Source: Neurospora tetrasperma FGSC 2508
Lineage: Eukaryota > Ascomycota > Sordariomycetes > Sordariales > Sordariaceae
Assembly (NCBI RefSeq): GCF_000213175.1
Contig: NW_009799179.1
Span: forward strand, 2,095,954 to 2,159,953
Direction of reading: 5' to 3'
Length of the DNA stretch: 64,000 nucleotides
The position numbers and the translations under genes are program-made. The notes below the pieces were generated by a model that did not search any database, was not told where the DNA came from, and worked only from the letters and a program-made list of their open reading frames with translations. Of this stretch, positions 50,658 to 62,800 are shown in pieces. Numbering within the stretch: position 1 is the stretch's first letter; every line of letters starts with the position of its first letter.

Positions 50658-51721
50658 ATGGCTGCCGCTGCCCCCGTCACCTACCCTCCTCTCGAGGAGC
50701 GCCCGCTCAAGAACACCATCTGCTTGTTCGATGTCGATGGCACCCTTACTCCCGCGAGACTGGTACGTTCTCTTTGCCCTCTAAAGCTGCTCCTTGAATC
50801 CGGCCCTGTTGCCTATGATCAACTAACAGCCCCCCGATCAACCTATCAGACCGTCTCGCCCGAAATGCTCTCCCTCCTCTCGGCCCTCCGCCAAAAATGC
50901 GCCATCGGCTTTGTCGGCGGCTCCGACCTGGTCAAGCAGCAAGAACAACTCGGCTCCTCCTCGGTCGACGTCACCACCCTCTTCGACTTCTGCTTCGCCG
51001 AGAACGGATTGACGGCCTACAAGCTCGGCCAGCCGCTGCCGTCCAACAGCTTCATCAAGTACATTGGCGAGGACCAGTACAAGGAGCTGGTGCGCTGGAT
51101 CCTGCACTACATTGCCGATCTGGAAATCCCCATCAAGCGCGGAACGTTTATCGAGTACAGAAATGGCATGATCAATGTCAGCCCGATTGGCCGTAATGCG
51201 AGCACGGCGGAGAGGAACGAGTTTGAAAAGTTTGATAAGGAGGCGGGCGTGAGGAAGGAAATGGTGGAGAAGTTGAGGGAGAGGTTTGGGCATTTGGGTT
51301 TGACGTATGTATTTCTGCTCTTTCGTTTTCCCTTGTCTCCCGTTTGGTGGTGTCCGCTGCGCTCGGCCGTTTTTTTTTTTTTCTTTACCTCGCTTTGCTC
51401 GATTCCTTCCCCATCTCTTTCCTCATTTCCTCAGCGAGACAACAAGCTAACAGAGAGACGGAAAACAGCTTCTCCATCGGCGGCCAAATCTCCTTCGACG
51501 TCTTCCCCACCGGCTGGGACAAGACCTACTGCCTGCAGCACCTCGAGAACGAGGCCAAGAAGGCCGGCGGTATCACGTACGACACCATCCACTTCTTTGG
51601 CGACAAGACCTTCAAGGGCGGTAACGACTACGAAATTTACGAGGATCCTAGGACTATTGGTCACTCGGTTACCGGACCGGAGGATACGGCGGCCGAGCTG
51701 AGGAAGCTTTTTGACCTTTAA
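50658..51721 (+). CDS. SEC53: Phosphomannomutase
   Basis: Interconverts mannose-6-phosphate and mannose-1-phosphate in the cytosol, feeding GDP-mannose for N- and O-glycosylation, GPI anchors and cell-wall mannans. Three exons: 50,658-50,762, 50,850-51,304, 51,454-51,721, total 275 residues (family 245-275). The HAD nucleophile motif [10 protein letters not shown] carries Asp25 and Asp27. Further family stretches are [77 protein letters not shown] and the end [12 protein letters not shown]. The first acceptor is taken at 50,849 because only that keeps the family frame; a nearer AG at 50,829 would shift it, and a CTAAC branch site lies 22 bases before the chosen one. The 87-nt first intron carries no stop in frame. 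The second intron (149 nt) has a T-tract. Start ATG context CACAATGGC is good. Confidence 0.96.
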
Positions 51722-53259
51722 GTTTTGGGGGTCAGAGGTGACCTACCTGTGAAGCGGGTGGGGATATGATGATGGAAGAACAAAGTAAAAACCTACATAG
51801 GGATGAAGATAATTGGTAATGATGATTTGAAGACACACAATGGAGAGTCCTCGGGAACGATATGATGTGATGAAGTGGTTGTCCAGAGGGTGAAAGCAAT
51901 CTGATATCCTGCTCCTCAATTTCCACTAACAACGAAAAGGAATGCAGCCGTCATTGAAGATTCACAAAGGTATTCTGAACGAGAAATAACCATGCAATCA
52001 GTCTTATCCACCAAACTCTGGTCCTCCTCCTCCCAACCCACTTCCTGTGATCCCACTTATCCTTCTCCCTTACCCACTCTCATTCTCATTCTTAGTGGAG
52101 AAAGCAGAAGTGATCGAGGCTGATCCTTCTTTCAGTTATATGCCATCATGGCTGTTACTGATGAACTAATCGCGGGTACTAAGAATGAGAACTTGCTTAT
52201 ATGACTCTGGTCCCCGGCGGTAAAGAAAGGTCCTGCGTGCGGTGAGGGAGGTGATTGTAGACACGTAATTAGTTAGGAAAGGATTCAATAGGGTCCTTAG
52301 GTATATAGTTTTCGGTATGAATTTAACTGGTGATAGTAGGCCTTATATTGTGTAGGACAGGGTCGAGTTACTTAGACTCAAGAAGAAGGGGGGGGGGGGG
52401 GTATGTTACAGGAATTTCTTATGGTCCTTTCATAGTCTCTTCACAATCCTTTTACAATCTCTTACTATCTCTTTATAGTCTCTTTAAAATATCTTTGCAA
52501 TCTCTTTACAATCTTCTTATAATATCTTTGCAATCTCTTTACAGTCTCTCTCCAGTCTCTTTACAATATCTTTACGTACTCTAATCTCTTCAAATTGTAA
52601 TCAGTTTCTTCATACTTTCCTCGAGTAGTCTCTTCACGGTGGCCAAAATCCTCAGAAGGTCGGGAATAATTCGATATGCAGTCTACCAAAAAGAAGTCTG
52701 GACCGTTCCCGATCACAAAGCACCATTCCATTTCCCGTAGCTCATGAGTCCCCGCACCGTCTTTCACTTTCCATCATCTCCGGGCTTGCCGTCTCGGGGG
52801 TTCACATGTATGGTCGTCCTAAATTCACGGTTCAGTCCGATTACAGATTTAGTTCTTGCTCGGTTCCTTAACATGTTGATGTTGCTTTGTTGTTTGTCTG
52901 CTTCACATTTAGTCAAATCAGACACCTACAAAGGAGGCTGTGCATGAGGGGAATTTGGTGCCAACGACTTCACTGCGTAGAGGTAGCCTTAGAGGTACGA
53001 AGCGTAGAGGTATGGTCCGGTAACTCGAATGAACAACAAAATTGGTTATGGCCCTATATCTGGTTTTCGAAGGCCCTAGCATCTATGGTCTCTGTGTGTT
53101 CCACTGCTGGTATATAGCTGTTATATATCACACAAGAGATGTATGCTAAGAAAACCTCATGATTACCATCTCATCTTTTTCAACTCTCTATAGCCCAGTC
53201 ATCGCATCTTTTCAGATTACTACTCACAAAAGTAGTCCCCTCCAATCACATACCTCTAT
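51722..53259. other. Intergenic region with simple repeats
   Basis: About 1.5 kb between the 3' ends of the phosphomannomutase and OST48 genes, which converge. It holds a run of 14 G (52,388-52,401) and a pyrimidine-rich short tandem repeat (52,429-52,575). Small openings inside it show no product. Confidence 0.55.
52429..52575 (+). repeat. CT-rich short tandem repeat
   Basis: Imperfect repeats of an 11-12 base unit close to TCTCTTTACAA, about a dozen copies with scattered substitutions. It produces a low-complexity opening rich in Leu, Tyr and Ser that is not a gene. Confidence 0.75.
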
Positions 53260-54816
53260 CTACTGTGTCTTCTTAACAGTCACCTTCTTCCCCGCATCAA
53301 CAGGGCCACTATACATCCAAAGCGCCACAAAGCCCAAAAAGCCCACGACCGTAGAACCAAGACCGGCAATCCACGGCCACGCGCCGCTGATGACGTAGCT
53401 GCGTGGCCACTCGTCGTGGGCCATGTGGCGGACCGGCACCGTGTTCTTCTCTTCAATGTGGGACAGGAAGGGGCGCTTGTAGTTGACCATGAAGTTGAAG
53501 ATGCCGTGCTGGTCCGGGGTGGTGAAGACGGTGTGGTAGTGCACAGCAGCCAGGCGGTGCGATTCCTCCTTCAGGTTGAGTCGGTGGAAGGGCGAGAGCA
53601 TGGAGAACTCGAGCTGGATCTCGTCGTGTTCGGGAACGTTGAAACCGATCCAGTGGTCCCAGGCGAATTCGGAGAGGGAGATTGTGTAGGACTGCGGGGG
53701 TTTTGAGTGTTAGTTTTCTTGTGACGGAGACAATGGGAAGGGAAGAAGGACAAAGGGAGAAAATGAAGAGAGACATACCACATTGTTCTTTACCCGGTAC
53801 ATCTCGGGGTTAGAATCATTCGGCGCCCCTTCCTCCTCCAAATGGTGCTCCACCCAGTTGACCTTCAACACGCCAATCTCCTGGAACGTCCAGCCGCTGA
53901 CGCGCTTGGAAAACTCCCGGTTGAACGTCTGAACGACCGGCTTGCCGTCCAGCTTGGTCACGCTGGCATCAAACCACTTGTCCTGCAACATCTCGGCCGA
54001 GCCGACCACCGTCACGCGCGCGTTGTTGCGCGCCTGCATGGTGGACACCAGCGAGAGCTGCTGGCCAGCCGCGAAGAGGTCATCCCCGTTAACCGCCTCG
54101 GCCTGCTCCTTGGGGTTGTAGCTGTAGGCGGTACGCGGGGCGCGCAGGATGGGGTTGAGAAGCTGGCCATTGCCGAGGATGGCACTGACGCCGCGCGGGA
54201 AGGCGATCAGCTTAGTGCCTGCGCCCTCGCTGAAGAAGTCCTTGATGCCAGCACGGATGGGCTTGGGAGGCGGCAGGAGCAGAACATCGTGTTTGTCAGT
54301 GGCGCTAGTGATGTCGTAGTTGAAGTGGTCAACGACCAGGCTGTTACGGTCGGTGGGGAGGGTGATGTCGAGCTCGGAGAGGAGGGCGACGAGCGAGGTG
54401 GGCGTGGTGGTGTTGGCGCTGAGGGCGAGCAGGATGTTGCCCTTGGCGTTGACGAAGTCGTGGAGGGTCTTGGGCGTCAGGTTAGGGCCGAGACCCTTGG
54501 TGCGGACGGGCAGGAAGAGGACGTGGTCGTAGGTGCGCTCGCCCAGGTTGAAGAGGGTTAGGGAGTCGCTCTTTGGTGTTTCGTACGTTATCTTGAATTC
54601 TCGTTCTGGAAGGCAAGAAGCGTGATTAGCGCAACGGTCTCGATGGTAATACGACACACTGGGACTTTACTGACCTTCTAGATCAGCGAAGAACTTGGAG
54701 TAGGTGGCCTTGTCTGCGACATCGTCCAGGACAACCAGCAACCTGTTGCCAGATGTGCTGATGGCAGCCACTGCGCTCGCCAGCGCAAGCAGCAAGAAGG
54801 ATAATAGCGTCCTCAT
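53260..54816 (-). CDS. WBP1: Oligosaccharyltransferase 48 kDa subunit (OST48/Wbp1)
   Basis: ER membrane subunit of the oligosaccharyltransferase complex that moves the lipid-linked glycan to Asn in nascent proteins. On the minus strand, exons 54,816-54,675, 54,605-53,779 and 53,691-53,260 join in phase to 466 residues (yeast Wbp1 is 430). It starts with a signal peptide (MRTLLSFLLLALASAVAA), followed by the luminal domain with LVVLDD, REFKITYETPKSDSL, GNILLAL and PILRAPRTAYSY. Near the C-terminus comes HMAHDEWPRSYVISGAW, then one membrane segment (WIAGLGSTVVGFLGFVALWM) and a short cytosolic tail ending KKTQ, a dilysine ER-retrieval signal like the KKTN end of yeast Wbp1. Introns are 69 and 87 nt with GTCAGT and GTATGT donors. 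It shares its upstream region with the divergent complex I gene. Confidence 0.96.
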
Positions 54817-55701
54817 AATTCGTCCCTTATTGTTATTTGGATCCGGGGAGGGCAAAAGAAAAGGACTCCAGGAACTCAGCACATGGGAATTGGTAAGGTG
54901 TTTAGTTGATAGCTGGAGATTATTTCCCCCGTTTCAAGTGGAATGCTGTCGTTCAACACCCAAGGAAACTGAAGTTGTATGTAGGTAGCTGTGTTCAATG
55001 TTCCCCAATCGATAGCGCTTGTAGCTTCCAGCATACGTAGCCGTTTGCCAAGACCTTCCTGATTGTGACCCTGGACGAGTTCACTGGCGCTGCGAAGCTG
55101 CTTGAAAGCAACAACCTCCTGCTCGGTACCTCGACACCTTGAAGTGTGGCCCGAGCTTCTTTCAAGACAAGCAAGCGTGGGATAACCCCGGTTAGCACAA
55201 GTGGATCGTCGTGGATTGCGCCGCAATTGAATCAACTTCCTGGACCCTCCTGGCGGGGGGACGGACGGCACACGCACGGCCGCTCTCATCTCGAGTCTCG
55301 AAATCGCAGCAGCTGCCGAAGCTCTCAAACGACACGCCCGGACACCGACCACGCCGACGACGACGATAGCGACGAGAACGAGTGTCCCTCATTTGACAGG
55401 CCACAGTCAGGGCTAGATGTAAGTACCTATGTCAGCCTACAGTACCAGCAATACCTAGCCTCCGAGTCGCAATCGCAACAACCATCATCAATCAGCCCAT
55501 CAACCCAAGTCCCGTCCTCGCAACTTACACCACCAACCAACTCCTCTATGAACTCCACCACCACCGCCGCCCCAACTCCCACCACCCACCGCGTCCACGA
55601 GTCAGTTCCACTAACACCCCGTCCGTCTGTCCGTCACCACAGAAACGAAAATAAAACAAATACTCCATACGCAGGCAACAACGGACGATAGATAGACAAA
55701 T
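54817..55701. other. Divergent promoter region between OST48 and the complex I subunit
   Basis: 885 bases between two start codons on opposite strands, so it holds both promoters and leaders. A long plus-strand opening (55,146-55,691) ends ten bases before the complex I ATG but begins with GTG rather than ATG and is Ser/Thr/Pro/Gln-rich without a recognisable domain. A GTAAGT at 55,419 and a CAG at 55,674 could mark a leader intron. Confidence 0.5.
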
Positions 55702-56169
55702 ATGTCGGGCACAATCCCTCACTTCTGGGCCCAGCCCTTCCGCTACATTCGCTGGTCCGCCCGCGAGAAGCCCGCCTACTTCTACTCGTGCGTCATCGCC
55801 GGACTCGGCCCCGTCTTTTTGACGGTGGTGCCACCTGTGCGCAAGTACTTTGGGGATGTCAACCCGGCGCCGATTCCTGTCACTTATCCTAGTATGTCTC
55901 TCTTTTTTTCTTCCGTTTTTCTTTTTCTTCTGCGATTTACGTTTTTATACCTACGTGTTTTACCTGCGTTACGTTACCTCCTTGTCGAGATTATATATTT
56001 TGGAGTTGATTTTGGCTCGAATATATCATGGTGGACGCTAGAAAGAGGACTCAAGGTCATCGGTCGAATAGGAAAGAGGCTAACCAATGTTGTTACTTGG
56101 AAATTATTAGTTCCCACCGGGCCTAGGAAGCAACTTACGGGTTTTGATGATGACACCGAGGAGGCATAG
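55702..56169 (+). CDS. NADH:ubiquinone oxidoreductase 9.5 kDa subunit
   Basis: Small accessory subunit of mitochondrial complex I, inner membrane (the fungal NI9M type, regarded as counterpart of mammalian NDUFA3/B9). Two exons, 55,702-55,891 and 56,111-56,169, give 82 residues. The first exon reads PHFWAQPFRYIRWSAREKPA, then one membrane helix (YFYSCVIAGLGPVFLTVVPP), then RKYFGDVNPAPIPVTYP; the second begins IPTGPRKQLTGF and ends DDDTEEA. The intron is 219 nt, starts GTATGT, has a CTAAC branch site about 27 bases before its AG, and happens to be open in frame for 73 codons. The spliced version is preferred because it restores the family's VTYP-x-P-x-GPR junction. No cleavable presequence, as usual for this subunit. 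Confidence 0.88.
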   Translation: MSGTIPHFWAQPFRYIRWSAREKPAYFYSCVIAGLGPVFLTVVPPVRKYFGDVNPAPIPVTYPSMSLFFSSVFLFLLRFTFLYLRVLPALRYLLVEIIYFGVDFGSNISWWTLERGLKVIGRIGKRLTNVVTWKLLVPTGPRKQLTGFDDDTEEA

Positions 56170-56855
56170 AGGCATGATGGATGTTAGGTGTCGATTGGGC
56201 TAATGCTGGAAGAGAGAAAGAGAGAGAGAAAAAGACAATCACCACCAAGCGGAGAGACAGTACGCTGTTGTTGTGGACATGAAGGATTACAGAAACTTCT
56301 CAGACGACGTAGACGGTTGGAGTTTGGAAGGAAATATCAGAATACAGGATGATATATACCAGACGAAACGAGTTCGATCGGTTCCCCTCTACCTTTCAAT
56401 ATTCCAGTGGTTGACGCCGGGGAAACGGGGTGACAGGAAGTCTAATATGTCGCGGGCTATAGAACTTGATATCTATATATTTGACTAGGAAATCTCTAGG
56501 GCGGTGATAATAGGTACGGCCTTGAGGGTCTGTGTAATGTTTTCCCGGCAGATGGGATATATCTCCAAATCAAATCGTGCTCTATCGATACTCGCGATTA
56601 ACAACTTTTCCAACTTTTTAAGCGGCATGACACTTCTTGCTAACTTGCTTTTCCCAATGGCACAAAAAGCCACCACCAATAAATGTAAATCGCTGTTCCC
56701 TATATCTATGCTTCTCCATCAAAATGGTGCCTTTCCCATTTCCATCAGAACTACTCCTCTTCCTCTCCTACCACCCACAAGAAGTCTTCTAACAGCTTAC
56801 CATCGTCGCCTTCACATCTGCTTTTCCATACTCTGATATATACAGCCCTGTCGCA
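56170..56855. other. Intergenic region between converging genes
   Basis: About 0.7 kb holding the 3' ends of the complex I gene and the BEACH gene. Contains an AG-rich tract (56,210-56,240). Openings on both strands (up to 110 codons at 56,504-56,836) have no recognisable product. Confidence 0.5.
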
Positions 56856-59800
56856 CTATCGCTCCCGCTGAATCAGGTTCCACTCATACTACAAAGCTGT
56901 TAGCTTCCAGCCTCACTCAACCACAAACGAATTCAAAGAAAAAGAAAGGAATAGAAAACTCACCACGCGCCCATCATCATCGCCCGTATAAACACAACTC
57001 GGCATCGGCGTAATACACGTAATCGCCGCCTCCACATTTTGTCCCGTCTCGCTCTTGGTATTGATATGATCCAACCTCCTGACCAGCTCCAGCACCCACC
57101 TGCTGCTGCTGCTGCTACCTCCCGAAGCCGAAGCCTTCTTATACTCTGCCACCGTCTTCCTCCACACGTTCACCCTGCCTCTCTTGTGGCCGGTGAACAC
57201 CAGGTTCTCCTCCACCCACTCGTTGCCGCCGCCGCCGACGGTGCTGGTGCTGGTGCCTTCGTAGAAGGCGCATGAGTGAATGTAGTCGTTCGTGTCACCC
57301 TCGGAGCACACGTTTTGGTCGAGGATTAGCTCGCCGTTGAGCGTGTAGAGCAACACGTTCGGCCCGCTGCAGAGCATGATCTCGCCCGTCACGTCGTGGA
57401 TGCGCGCACACTCTACCGGTCTTGCCAGGGGCAGTTTGCGGATGAACTCGAGGCGGTTGAGGTCCCAGAGAAAAGAAATACCATCCTGCGAGACGGTGAC
57501 GAAGGTGCTAAAGGCCTTGGACACGGCGATGGTGGTCACGGGCGTCTTGTGTCCGAATAGGGACGAGCGCGGGACCAGCTCTACGGGTTTGCCGGGGCTG
57601 GACTGGACTGTGTACACGGACACGACGCAGTCCTCGCCGGCGGTGATGAGGGTCTTGGAGTCGGCGAAGGTCAGGGTGGAGATCTGCCCTATGTGCAGGT
57701 TCTCAAAGAGGCCGGCGGGCTTGCGGTCGTTCGTGAAGAAGAATCGCACGCTGCCGTCGGCGTAGCCCCATTCGAGGAACTTGTCGTATTGTGGGGGCAG
57801 GTTCAGACGGAAAGGCGAAGCGCAGAGCAAGCGGTCCAGCTTGGGTGCGTAGATTAGGGACGACACGCGTTCGTGGCTGTCAAGAAGGGGATGCGGTTGG
57901 TTGGTCAGAGCGTGGACGGAGGTGTCCAGCCTCTTGATGGGACACCTTGCGTGCTCGCGAGCGGGATGGGGTTTTGTGAACACCTGGTGTGGTGTCTGAC
58001 CAAAGTTGTGAATGATGTTCGTGGCAATAAGACGCTCTTGGGGATCAGAGATGTTGTCCAGGTCTTTGCCGCCCTTGTACGATAACGGGTGGAACACATT
58101 GCAGGCTTCCACCGCCGCATCTCCGCGCTGCTTGTATCCGAAAATAAGATCGATCCACTGGTGCAACCTCTGACTGACATACGGACTCTCGAGCGCTTCA
58201 CGGTTTTTGGCAATGAAGATCTTGGGATCTCCCTTGGCCCAGGGTGGTAGAATGACATTATCGACCTTGCCACCATCGCCCTGACGAGTGCCAAAGTTGT
58301 ACCCGTTGATGTTGGTCAGAAACTCGGGAAGGTAGAAGAACTCGGGAGTCAGTTCACGAACGTCGGTACCGTTGTCTCTTGAAGCGGATGCCCAAGCACC
58401 CTCGATTGAATAGAAGAGTCTGTCAGCGTGGTCAAACGAGCCACCCTGCATCAGGATGAATGTCTGCACGAAAGGAGGCAGGCGAATCAAGTATGACGAA
58501 ACAATCATCGCTGACGAGTAGTGGGTACCATAATGGTACGGTTGTTCGTCCATCTCAGCCAAGCTTTGGTACTTGGCCATGAATGTGTCCATACGACTCT
58601 TCGTTTGAGCGCCCATGGGCTTCGAGAGATCTCTGAACGTGGCCGGGTCATTCAGATCGAGTTCCTCGCTGGTATAATCTGCCAGCACCCAAGGGAAGAC
58701 GGGATACTGCGTAAGATCATTGAAGGTCCTGCCAGCCATGGTGTTGACCAACATCAAATAATGAAAGTTGGAAATTTCGCCCTTTTGCCACTTCCTCATC
58801 ATAGGGTTCCCAGCAGAAGAGTTAAAGATGCTTCCAAACTTCATGCCCAGAGTCTGCGGTGCCTCTTCACTGAACTTGAGACTTTCAAGACGCCAGGCAT
58901 CTTCCGGCGTGGGTAGCAAGTTCGGGCCGTTGCTATGAGGCGTCTTGTTCATCATTCGGCTGTAGATCTCGTCTCTCATGGCAGAGTTGAGAGCTGTGAA
59001 TAGGTAACTCCTACCATCAGTGAAGAATATCTCGATTGCCACATCGCGGAAGAGGAAGCGACGTTTTGAGACACTAAGGACATCCTGCCATCTCCAGCTG
59101 CGCGACTCTTGATCTGTGCGGTTCTGGCCTTGCCTGCGGTCATTGCTCTGACCGGAGATCATAACAGAGAAAGGGTCGCGCTCTTCCGGAGGTGCTTGCC
59201 AGACATTTATGATCTCTCCATCGGGGCTCTGGAAAAGGTTATCCATCAGGTACAAAGCTTCCTTGCCAATGATCAGTATACCCTCGGATGCATCCAAGCC
59301 AATGATGCGAGAGATGTTGTAGACGTTCTGCACTGTGTCACCTTGCTGTAGTCGCCGCATGACCTTCCGATTCTTGTCTTCAAAGGTATCATCTTCCTGT
59401 TCGTTCGGGTCATCCACAAGCTCGTAGTCATCCTCTGGTGAAACGCTTTGTTGGTCAGAATCGCCTGGCGCAAATTTGGGCGCCAGGTTTGTGTTGGAGT
59501 CACTTGGGGGCTCGGCTCCGGCTTTGCTCTGCGGCTGGGCAACGGATGAAGGCGCGCGGCTCCTACGGCCAGACGACGAGCTGTCACCCGCAGCTAGACT
59601 TGAAGCTGGAGCGCCGCTACCAGCATTTCCCCTCGGTTGATAATCCGGTTGTTGCTGTGCAGCATAATCGGGGAGCAGGCGGAGACGCATGCGATTCCGA
59701 CCCTCCGTACGATCAAGCTTCCATTTGATTTTCTGCTCCTTGGCAAACACCGCACCAGGCCGGTACAGCTCGCGCTCCATCTTTGTAAACGATGAAGCCA

Positions 59801-62800
59801 AAAAGGCATTATCATCCTGCTGGTCCTGCTGGAGCCTCTGGTGTTTGAAATGTTCAGTAAAGTAGATGCTCTTCATCCACGCGTTATTGCTCATCTCATG
59901 CCGAAGCAAGATGCTATCGCGCTCCATGGCTTCGGTATGCCATTGTCTGAGCTTATCTTTGCGATTCCTCATCCGCGACCTAGCGGTGTCTGCCGTGCGC
60001 TGGTTCTCGGCACGCACATAGTCCTCCCACGCCTTGGACATGCCACCGAAGAACAAGATATCGAGGGATGACCGATAACTGTCCACCCACTCAAGAAACG
60101 ATACATCATCCAGCTGGGTGAGCCTTCTGAAGCCCCTGGCTAGTGGCTGTTGATCAGGGGTCATAAACTGACGAAATAGCATCGATGACTCCTCGGGCTT
60201 CTGAACAAGCATTATCCGCCACAGCATTGCTGCCATGAGACGAATTGGTTCACGGGCGTCGACCAGCTTGTTGTAAAACTGATACCAGAGAAGCTTCATA
60301 AAGTCGTCATCCAGAGACAAGCAGTTAAGGAGGACGGCTTGCCAGTAAAGGAGTTTCTCCATGATCGACGTGGCCTCTTGGTCAGTTGTTTGCGGGTCAT
60401 CCATGTCGGACAGCTTCAGTAGGACAAGCTTGAGGAACGTTGTCCTGATCGTGTTGACTGCAGAACTGCAAAGTCGGACACTCTTCGTGCTTGAGACATC
60501 TGGCCGCTGTAGATACTCCAATAGTGTCCCAGTGAAGTCAAGCATGGTCTCAGCGCCATTGATGAACCAGCCCTCAAAGATGGCCTCGGCCATGTGCATG
60601 TTGAGGCGTGACATATTCTGTAAAACCCTAGGTTCCAGAAGCGCCTTCTGGTCTAGTTGGACAGCGTTTCTCAGTTGCGTAATGGCATTGCGTAGGATGT
60701 AGGTTTCGAAATACGCCTGATGCTCCTGGAAGCCCGGCGGAACCTTGAGGAAAAGACCGAATCCCGTAAAGTCCTTACGTGATAAGATCTGGTCGTTGAA
60801 GACGCTGATGATGAGTTCCAGGATGCTCTCCAAAACCACGTTGCTTACTTGCTGAGTGGCAACCTTCTTCTTCGGAGACATGACGTGATTGAGACGGGAA
60901 GGTGGAGGAGACATGGGTTGATCTTGAGCTACGAGGATGAAAGACGACGGCCTGCGCAAAGGTGTACCGCGACTTTGTCCCGCTGAAGGGTTTGGCTGCT
61001 CAGCCACGGCAGTATTGGTCGTTCGCACGATCGGAGTTGCTGATGATGATGACCTGACCACTGGCCGAATAATCACATCAATTCCGTCGAAATTGAGCGG
61101 GGAGTCCTTAGATCCAAGTTCAGTTTCGGGTGAGACTGGGTCAGCACTGACGACAATGGGATACAAAGCAGATAAAAGTAGCCGAACATAGTCTGATGCC
61201 AACGCGAAATCACGAAAGCTCTCGGATCGGCTGTACATATCTGCCATGAAACGGACAACCGTTTGCAAAATGCTCGCGTGATTGACGACTCTTTCTTTAT
61301 CGGGCATGGGGGCTCCTGTAAATCTTTCGTTAGTCGCGACAATGGAGAAAGAAAAAGCTGGATCAAGCTTACTTCTGGATTCAAGGGCCTGGCCCAACTC
61401 CATAGATCTAGCTCTAGGTCTCGTATGAACCGCAGCTAGATTGCCCCCAGACGTAGTGGCCCCGCTGTGTTCGGCTGCTGGTGAGTCCGGATCATCCTGA
61501 TACCTAAGAACATCCCTAAGGCCGTGCTGCAGCATGGCAGTCATAACCGGGAGCACGTCTGGGTATACCACTTTGCTGTCTCCAAAGATCTCCAAGAGGC
61601 TGAAGAAGTCGAACGACTTGTCAAAGTCGATTTGGGCGACATCGTATCCAAAGAGGATACTAAAGAGGATGGCCCAAAGAGTGGGAATGTCCCACCAGTG
61701 TTTTAACCGATGTGCCATGATCCAAAAGCCACCGGTCTTGGAAGCGAACTTGGCTGTGTAGCTGGTGGGTTGGGTGACAAGCAGGCGAGCGAGGATCTTG
61801 CATCCATAGACGACAATTTCGGGATCGTTTTCGGCGAGCAGGTAGAGTAGCCACTGGCTCGTCGTCAGCACGAACTCCTTTTCTGAGCCCTTGATATCAA
61901 TCACCTTGTTGGTCACCGTCTTGGCAAACCTGCTAATGTCCACCGAGTTGTTCTTTTCGCAGAGGATCCTGGTGTACATTTCCAGCATTTTCACGCCGAG
62001 CTGTTTTCGTGTGAGCATCCTCGAGCCATTGCTGGAAGACGGCCCGCTATATTCGGGAGAAGGTCGCTTGGCGGTATAAGGGCCGGGGCCGGGGGTGACT
62101 GATCGACTAGCTGAAGAAAGGGCTCTTGGTGTTCGCGGCAATGAGTTTGCAGGAGTATGGAAGGTATAAGTGATGAAAAGAGCAAGAGAGCGATAAACTT
62201 CGGCACTATAACTACACCTTATCAGGGCCTCGAATGAGGTCAGGAAGTGTGGTAAGATGTCTTCGGAGATGGTTTCCGTCTTCAAAGCGTCTAATAGCCG
62301 CTTGATAATACCTGTATCGAGGGTAGTGAGTTCCACAAGATCATTTCTCCAAAGGATGGAAGGCCACAACGTACGCATGCGTAGAAGTCTACGACTATTG
62401 AATTGGTGGTGCTTGCTGTTTACCGCAAACGTAACAAACTGCTTGTAGTATAGCTCCTGTATCATGGGTGCAGATTTGCGCCAGAAGTCGGGGTCGATCA
62501 AAAGGATGCGATAGGCAAGAGGGTTCACGATAAACGACTCAATGGGGTCAGCATGATTATAGCCAACAAAACTCAGCACAAGGCTCAGCAACTGAAAGGT
62601 GAGCCTGGTCTTCTCATCGGGGCTCAGTGAGAGCCTCCATGAAGGATTGTCAGAAACAGATACGCCATATCCCAGTTTGGCACGTAGTAACATGCTCAGG
62701 ATGGCATAGCCATTGTCTCGTTCCATTGCCTCGCTGTTTCTCCAGCTATGGGTGATGCAGTGGAGCATTATCTCAACGGCACGCACGAGGTCATCACCTG

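Noticed and set aside
50763-50829. Shorter first intron in the phosphomannomutase gene ending at the first AG
   Set aside because: It would shift the frame and destroy the conserved [16 protein letters not shown] stretch; the AG at 50,849 keeps it.
53842-54561. 239-codon plus-strand opening opposite the OST48 gene
   Set aside because: It is the antisense shadow of the well-supported OST48 exon 2; its composition follows from the opposite strand's codon use.
55146-55691. Opening upstream of the complex I subunit as a separate gene
   Set aside because: No ATG at its start, low-complexity composition, and no domain; more likely leader sequence.
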